NCBI GenBank assembly: GCA_034509495.1
Contig: CM067509.1
Span: 2,806,671-2,870,670, forward strand
From: Acestrorhynchus altus
Taxonomy: Eukaryota; Chordata; Actinopteri; Characiformes; Acestrorhynchidae
Reading direction: 5' to 3'
Length of the DNA: 64,000 nt
The translations under genes were made by a program, and so were the position numbers. How positions within the stretch are numbered: position 1 is the stretch's first letter; every line of letters starts with the position of its first letter. Positions 57,126 through 64,000 of the stretch are shown in pieces. The notes below the pieces were generated by a model. It searched no databases. It had not been told where the DNA came from and saw only the letters and a list, made by a program, of their open reading frames with translations.

Positions 57126-58399
57126 TAAATAAACTGTTGCCTATACTAAGAACAAGAACCCTTGTTCTTTTTCATGAATGCGAATAAGTGCTCATTTTTC
57201 TCCTTCTGAATCCCATAATTACTAATTCCTCAACTGTTCTACACAGTTTGGTCTGGCCTTCCCTCAGTGTGATAACCGTTAGAGGAAATTGAAAACACAT
57301 TATTATTCTTTCACAAGGATGAAGACTGTGTTGATGAAATTCAGCTACTTCAGTGTCTGACCTGAATTCCAGCAGATAATTCCAGGACAAATAGCTTTAT
57401 GTAATAAAATATATTATAAAAAAATTAGGTCACGATTAATGTCCAATAAGAAAATAAACAACTTGCGTAACGTGATTAGGGCCTTTTGAAAACATTTCAA
57501 AATAAGCAGGCCAGAGTGTTATTGTGTGCTAGACTCAGCAGTATCACGCAGTTCTGTATAGTTTTAGGTATAATTTACATAAGTGTGAATCCCACAGAGT
57601 GCTGATGGAGATAAAACCAATAAACACTCATCTGACATTGGTGTGAGTTGTTTTATGGTTTCTGTTGGAGTATTTGCATGTAGATTGCACAGTGTGTAAG
57701 TAATTACATTGTAGATTGTCCCTGCACTCTATAAAGGTGATCAAGCCCTTTGTCCACCTTTTGAGCTACACTGAACCAAGTAAATGAAGATGGGTAATTA
57801 TAGGTCAAGTGAAGTCCTGCTATCAGCATGGCTGAAGAATGAATGGACTGATTGATGAACTTCCACATTGTTCTCTCAGTGATGTCTGGGACAATCAGGA
57901 CCTACATGAAAAGAGCTTATTGTCTTTTCAGGACATACACAGGAAAGTCAATAAACGGGTAAAAGACTGGATTAAAATGAGGGGTGGAAATCTATGTATG
58001 AATGCTGGTACTCGAGTAATGTTTTGCTCAAATGAAAGTAAAGAGGGATTCAGGTAAGAGTAAATAATTCACAAATAATGAAAAAATAACCTGAGTAACT
58101 GAGAAAGAGCATCCAGTGCTGAAGGTTTCTTAAGATTGATCAGCTACTCTTAATCCCTTGAACTAGGTTAAGCGAGACACTACAAGTAATCTTTCATTAG
58201 AGAAAACCTGTACAACAAAAAAGTAAATACAAATGGATAAAATGTGAAGAAAAAAATGAGACTGAAAGTATTTAAGAAGGAGAAGAGACTACAGCATCTC
58301 AGGTTCATGTAATCTTAATTTCTTTCAATCATTAATTCATAATTCTGTCATTTATTTGGGGTTTGAATAAATGACTAATCAGACAGTATCAATATTAAA
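57126..58399. other. No gene recognised
   Basis: Unassigned. A 72-codon frame at 57839-58057 (MNGLIDELPHCSLSDVWDNQ onward) resembles nothing I know. Confidence 0.4.
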
Positions 58400-58830
58400 A
58401 TAAAATGTGTGAAATATGCCGCTTTGAATGTAATGAATATAATGTATTACACTCAGTCTTTTTGAGCTGAAAATGATTTAGATGTTTTTATTTATTTGTT
58501 TATTTATGTATCAGTATAAGAAAAGTAGGAAATAGCAGCCCCTTTATTCTTGTTTTCCTCTATAACCCAATATCTAGGTCAGTGATGTCATTAGCCCCAC
58601 CCATCTCACTGATCAGTCAGAGTATGTATGCAGGTGGAACATACTGGAAGCTCCATTTGTATATTAACTGGGATTTAATTCATTTGGAAATGAGTCTGAG
58701 ATGGATTACTTGCTTATAATCCATCGTTGTAGTTATAATATGTCTATCATGTCTATAGATTACACTGATCCTGAGTGATGCGGCCTAGAAACAACGTGTA
58801 CCTGTCCGCAAAGTGTAGATGTTGGGTTCA
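58400..58830 (-). mobile_element. Long-TIR element family, copy K
   Basis: Reversed: TTTTTGAGCTGAAAATGATT, TTTATTTATGTATCAGTATA, TATAACCCAATATCTAGGTC, AGTGATGTCATTAGCCCC, CACTGATCAGTCAGAGTATG, ATTAACTGGGATTTAATTC, GGATTACTTGCTTATAATCC, TACACTGATCCTGAGTGATG, AACAACGTGTACCTGTCCGC. It lacks the outer arms. Confidence 0.85.
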
Positions 58831-59659
58831 AAGAGTTCATACATACATTATACAACATCATCCATTGCGGTTTTAAATATTTAACAAAAGAAAATAACAT
58901 TTTTTGATAAAACACCTCATAACGTATGGGTTATTTAGTGTTTCATATTAGCTCTCACAGATACATGACAAGCTAAACATGCATAAACCTATTATTTGTC
59001 AGTGATTTAAATGTGCTTCTCACTTTTCTATATACTCCTTAGTGACATATATACACCTTAATTTACTCTACAGTGGCCACAATTTCTGCTATAGTTTAGA
59101 GTTAATTATGAATATATCTGTAACTTTTTTTATTAAGTTTTATTATTTAATAATATTTGATAAACAATACTATTAAATGACAGTGCATAACGTGTAATGA
59201 TAAATACATGATTTTTATTTTATTTTAATTTATTTTTACTTTATTTTTTGCAGCATATATTCCTCTGACATTTTTTCTGTGACAGGCATTTTTTTTTTTT
59301 TTTTTTAAGTAATAGACAGTTATCAGACATATCAAGAAGTGGTTTCACCACAGAGAGAACAAGGCACAGAGGTAGCCCACTGATGGTTCTGCTGTCAAAA
59401 ATAATTGAATAAATCCTCATCCTGGTTGGAAGACAAGAAATCTCTATCAGCAGGACTCAGCAGACTGGATGAACGCTAAGCCTTGCCAAAAAATCTTTCT
59501 GTGTCATACCGGTAAAACTTCAGAAACCCCAGAATCTCTTTGTGAAACATGAATTAGGCTCCTGGAAGAGTTTACGGTGACAGGTTTCATTCTCTGGCGT
59601 GCATGAGAAAAGTGATGACTTTGAAAGTGAGGAAAAAAGCAGAGGATGCACAGCCACTG
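58831..59659. other. AT-rich spacer
   Basis: 59110-59260 is very AT-rich and a T-run lies at 59290-59307. Nothing else is recognised. Confidence 0.4.
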
Positions 59660-60060
59660 CATTATGACAACCTCCTTGTTTCTACACTTTTCACTTTTAT
59701 CAGCTTCATTTACCACACAGAAGCACTTTGTAGTTTGTAGTTCAGCAGTAAATAGACTGCTGTCCACGTGTTTAGCCTTCTTTCACCTTGTTCTTCAAAG
59801 ATCAGGACCCCACAGGACCACCACAGTGTATATATTATTTATCATTTATTATTTATCATTCTTAGCATTGCAGTGACACTGACATGACAGTGGGGTGTGG
59901 CACTGCTGTGTCTGACAATGACCCTCCGTCCCTCAAACTACTCATGCATATTTGATAAGGGGACACTGGACCACCATGGTGGACATAATGGAGTTATGTA
60001 ACAGCTAATTAGGGTCTGTGTAAATTACTACATAGTTGGTGACTGCATGGTGGGAAACTA
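59660..60060 (-). mobile_element. Non-autonomous DNA element fragment
   Basis: Starts TGACAACCTCCTTGTTTC and runs CACTTTTATCAGCTTCATTT, ACACAGAAGCACTTTGTAG, TTCTTTCACCTTGTTCTTCA, CAGGACCCCACAGGACCACC, CATTGCAGTGACACTGACAT and CTGCTGTGTCTGACAATGA. The order is the reverse of 14828-15020. A TTATTTATCATT run at 59832-59862 replaces part of the body. The distal half is more diverged. Non-coding. Confidence 0.7.
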
Positions 60061-60789
60061 GTCCAGGTGCAGAAGGTGGGCGGACAATATGAAGGGGTGG
60101 TAGGGGTGCTTGGGGTCCATTTCAGATGGGTCACAGGGGAACTTGAGGTCAGCCTGAGGTCAGCCTATGAAGGAGTGGCAGGGGAGCTCAAAATTAGCTT
60201 TTCATCAGCCTGGGCCAGAGGGTCGTCTCTAACTCAGGAAAGGTAAGAAGAAAGATAAAGAAGATGTATTTAGTTTGGTATATTAATGGAGAAAAAAATA
60301 ATGCACATATTACCAGAGTGTGGCAAGTGATTCCGGCAGATCTGACTATAGCAGTCAAATTTAAAGGAGACGAACAGAAGGAACTTGAACATGGGAGCAT
60401 CCTGAGACATTGGCATCTAACCGATAAACCGAGTGGTCAGGTGAAGGACTCCCACTTTACCATGAATCCATATGTCCACGAACCCCTGGATCTGCAGCCC
60501 GTAAATAAGCTGAGATATTAATTACCAAAAGCTACACTGAACAAGTGAGTTTTCAGCCTAGACTGAAATATCTAGTCTCGAACATTATCTGGAAGGTTAT
60601 TCTAGAGCTGGAGGGCTTTATAAGAAAAGGCTCTTCCCCCGCTGAAGATTTCTGAATTCGGTAAACTAGTAGGAAGCCAGCACCCTGTGATCTGAGTGAT
60701 GGTGATGGCTTACAATGAGAAAATCACTTTTATTTTCAAAATTCGAACTGTATGGCTTTAAGAAACAATAATAAATAAAGGAATATAAT
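60061..60789. mobile_element. Unclassified dispersed repeat, partial
   Basis: AGTGAGTTTTCAGCCTAGAC, CTGGAAGGTTATTCTAGAGC and GGGCTTTATAAGAAAAGGCT (60545-60640) belong to a frequent teleost repeat by memory. An 85-codon frame at 60264-60521 overlaps its upstream side; it shows no domain I know and I do not call it a gene. Confidence 0.45.
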
Positions 60790-62084
60790 TGCTGCAGTCA
60801 GTCACATTTGTGTTTTTAGATCAAATAGAGGAAAAAATGTGAAATCACTAAATTCTGAAGAAAATATTATGGAACAGCTATAATTTGCAGTTCTTAAACA
60901 ACCACCTGCATCAGATTAAATCTGCTAATTAGTCTCCAGTTTAAAAAGAGCTCACAGCTTGGAGAGCTGTTGCACAAAGCAGATTGACATGGATCACGGC
61001 TCCAACATGACAGATGTCAGTTGAAACAAGGGAGAGAATTATAAAACTTCTTCAAGACGGTAAACCAGCAAGGAATGTTGGAAAAGATGACCTGTGTCCA
61101 GTCAGCTGTGACTAAAATCTGGACTAAGTACAAACAAAATGGGAAGGTTGTAAAAGTGAAGCATACAGGTAGACCAAGGAAAACATCAAAGCATAGAGAT
61201 AGAAAACTTACAGTAATAAGTCTTAAACAAAACAATTGAGAAACAAGTGGCAGAAACTGGAGTCAATGTCTGACCAAAGAGTCAGAAAAGACAGAAAAGA
61301 CAGAACAAAGCCATCATTAACACCTAAACAGAAAAGAAGAAGGTTACAGTGGCCAAAAGAAAAGCAATCATGGACTGTGGACGACTGAATGAAAGTAATC
61401 TTCAGTGATGAATCACAAATCTGCACTGGGAAGGTGATGACGCTGGAACTTTGGTTTGGTGCCGGTCCAAAGAAATTTATAAAAATGAGCCGGAAGCAAA
61501 CATGTCGGGTGAAGACACGGAGATGATGACCATCATTACACCTTCTATAAATGCCAAAGTCTTCATAGAAATATTGGACACTTTTCTTATTCTATCAGCC
61601 GAAAGGATGTTTGGCGAGGATGACTTCATTTTTCAAGATGATAATGATGATGATGAAATAGATCTCAATGCAGATGAAAATCACGCGGAAATTGAAGAAA
61701 ATCCTCAAAGATGAGGCTCCAACCTGCAAAGCTGATCTGGCAACAGCAATGAGACAGTTGGAGACAGATTGATGAAGAATACTGTGTGTCATTAGTTAAG
61801 TCCATGCCTCAAAGAATTCAAGATGTTATAAAAGCAGGAGATGGTGCAACAAACGACTAATGATACAGAGTTTTTCTCAGGATTCCGTCATGTGTTCTTC
61901 AGAATTTAGTTATTCTCTATTTTTTTCCATATTTGTTTTATTGCTTTTTAAACCCATAATGTAGAAATTTTGTAAAAAGGAAGTTTTATGGCATGTCTAT
62001 GTGGTTAGTGTTTTTTCTACAAAATTAAACTGAAGAACTTTCTCCAATAGTGGTGGTTCCATCATTTTAGCAAGGGGTTGCTTA

Positions 62085-62085
<1 letters not shown>
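60790..62085 (+). mobile_element. Tc1-like transposon relic, most complete in the window
   Basis: ACTAAATTCTGAAGAA occurs at about 60848-60863 and in inverted form (TTCTTCAGAATTTAGT) at 61895-61910, marking inner TIR parts. Between them come the transposase: RIIKLLQDGKPARNVG (61032-61080), SAVTKIWTKYKQNGKVVKV, GRPRKTSK, LTPKQKRRRLQW-like codons, and VIFSDESQICTGK (61396-61435) with the first catalytic Asp. GAGTIITPSINAKVFIEILD-like codons follow, and FIFQDDN (61628-61650) has the second Asp. It then deletes to LKKILKDEAPTCKADLATAM (61685-61760) and the C-terminus. The third catalytic residue is lost. Confidence 0.9.
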
Positions 62086-63330
<1,245 letters not shown>

Positions 63331-64000
63331 TAATAGTTCTCTGCCTTGTGAACAGTGATGGCTTTCGTTTTCAGATCTTTATATAATTGCTTAGAAAAGC
63401 CCTCGTTCTGTGAACATTTGTACATTGTTTGAAAAGAATTTACACAGTTTTGTAAATTTAATTCAGCTGATGGTTCCTAATGAAAATGGCTGACTTGCCT
63501 CGGGCCTGATTGCTAATCAAGGTGGATTGTCTTTGCAGGTCTTAGGGTGCCCATACATTTGCATATGCTACACTGGTGGTTTAAAAGTGTTTTGTTGTGA
63601 AAGACCATTAGGTGCATTAGGATTTGTATGGTTTATAATGAGACAGATGCTACTACTACTCTGTAATAAAAAGTGGTGTGAGACATTTGCATAAGTCTGT
63701 AAACCTATCAGTGTAAACCTCTTTAACATATCGTATACAAAGACAAAGCTGTGCACAAAGGCATAAACAGAGGAAAATGGGAGTGAAATGGGAAACTTGA
63801 GAACTTGCATATCCGACTTGCATGCAGCTCTTAATTAATTTAACGTTAAATCTGGTTCAACTGTTTTTTTTTTGCTGCCAATCCAATCCAAGTATTTTAA
63901 TGCTGAATATCTGCTGCTAATGATCTGTGTATTTATAAATAAAATTCAATTAAATTAATCAGTGAAATTAGTCTGCCAAATATACATGCCTAACAGAGTC
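63331..64000. other. Unassigned sequence at window end
   Basis: No repeat or gene recognised. 63455-63545 (AATTCAGCTGATGGTTCC, GGCCTGATTGCTAATCAAGG) is repeat-free and may be ordinary unique or conserved DNA. The 80-codon minus frame at 63568-63810 has no known motif. Confidence 0.4.

Noticed and set aside
60264..60521. 85-codon frame as a small gene
   Set aside because: It overlaps the edge of a dispersed repeat and shows no recognisable motif or start context.

Overview
The window looks like gene-poor, AT-rich genomic DNA from a teleost fish. The reasons are abundant long microsatellites, tRNA-derived SINEs of teleost type, many decayed Tc1-like DNA transposons, L2/Rex-type and RTE-type LINE relics, a Harbinger transposase relic and a solo LTR. 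Several repeats (the tRNA-headed SINE with a 'CCTGGGGTTGTG' B-box region and a DNA element with 'CCACCTCCTTGTTTC' termini) resemble families I associate with otophysan fishes (characiforms, gymnotiforms, catfishes). That placement is from memory and is tentative. I see no intact protein-coding gene of the host, no convincing host exon and no RNA gene other than SINE heads. The window is best read as intergenic or deep intronic DNA.

Layout. 1-2.6 kb is packed with repeats: a dispersed repeat, a (TA)/(CA) tract, an LTR-like relic, a 160-bp MITE, a long-TIR element and a SINE. 2.6-5.4 kb is mostly unique. 5.45-6.34 kb holds a LINE relic in which endonuclease and reverse transcriptase pieces are fused by deletion. 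8.0-8.58 kb is a minisatellite joined to a (TG)n tract. 13.3-19.8 kb contains copies of the long-TIR element and a Tc1 relic. 20.47-21.18 kb is a degenerate GAGTCT-type minisatellite. 22.8-27.6 kb is dense in Tc1 relics and SINEs. 29.4-34.7 kb is a nest of simple repeats, LINE relics and a Tc1 relic. 39.28-40.12 kb is a HARBI1-like transposase relic. 43.85-44.79 kb is the best copy of the long-TIR element. 45.17-46.76 kb is an RTE/BovB-like LINE relic. 48-53 kb has further Tc1 relics, a SINE, a G-rich minisatellite and a solo LTR. 53.1-56.5 kb is mostly unique, with stretches that read like conserved non-coding DNA. 59.6-63.3 kb ends with DNA-element relics and a 1.2-kb field of degenerate trinucleotides.

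The strongest candidate for something poorly described is a dispersed DNA element family. It has at least eleven copies here, a 949-bp best copy with about 230-bp inverted termini, termini reading CCTTTAGA...TCTAAAGG, and one end abutting TTAA. It has no coding capacity, so I infer a non-autonomous, possibly piggyBac-type, transposon. No host genes interact here; the story is of layered insertion, internal deletion and satellite growth. All family names are by eye and remembered consensus; no database search was run.
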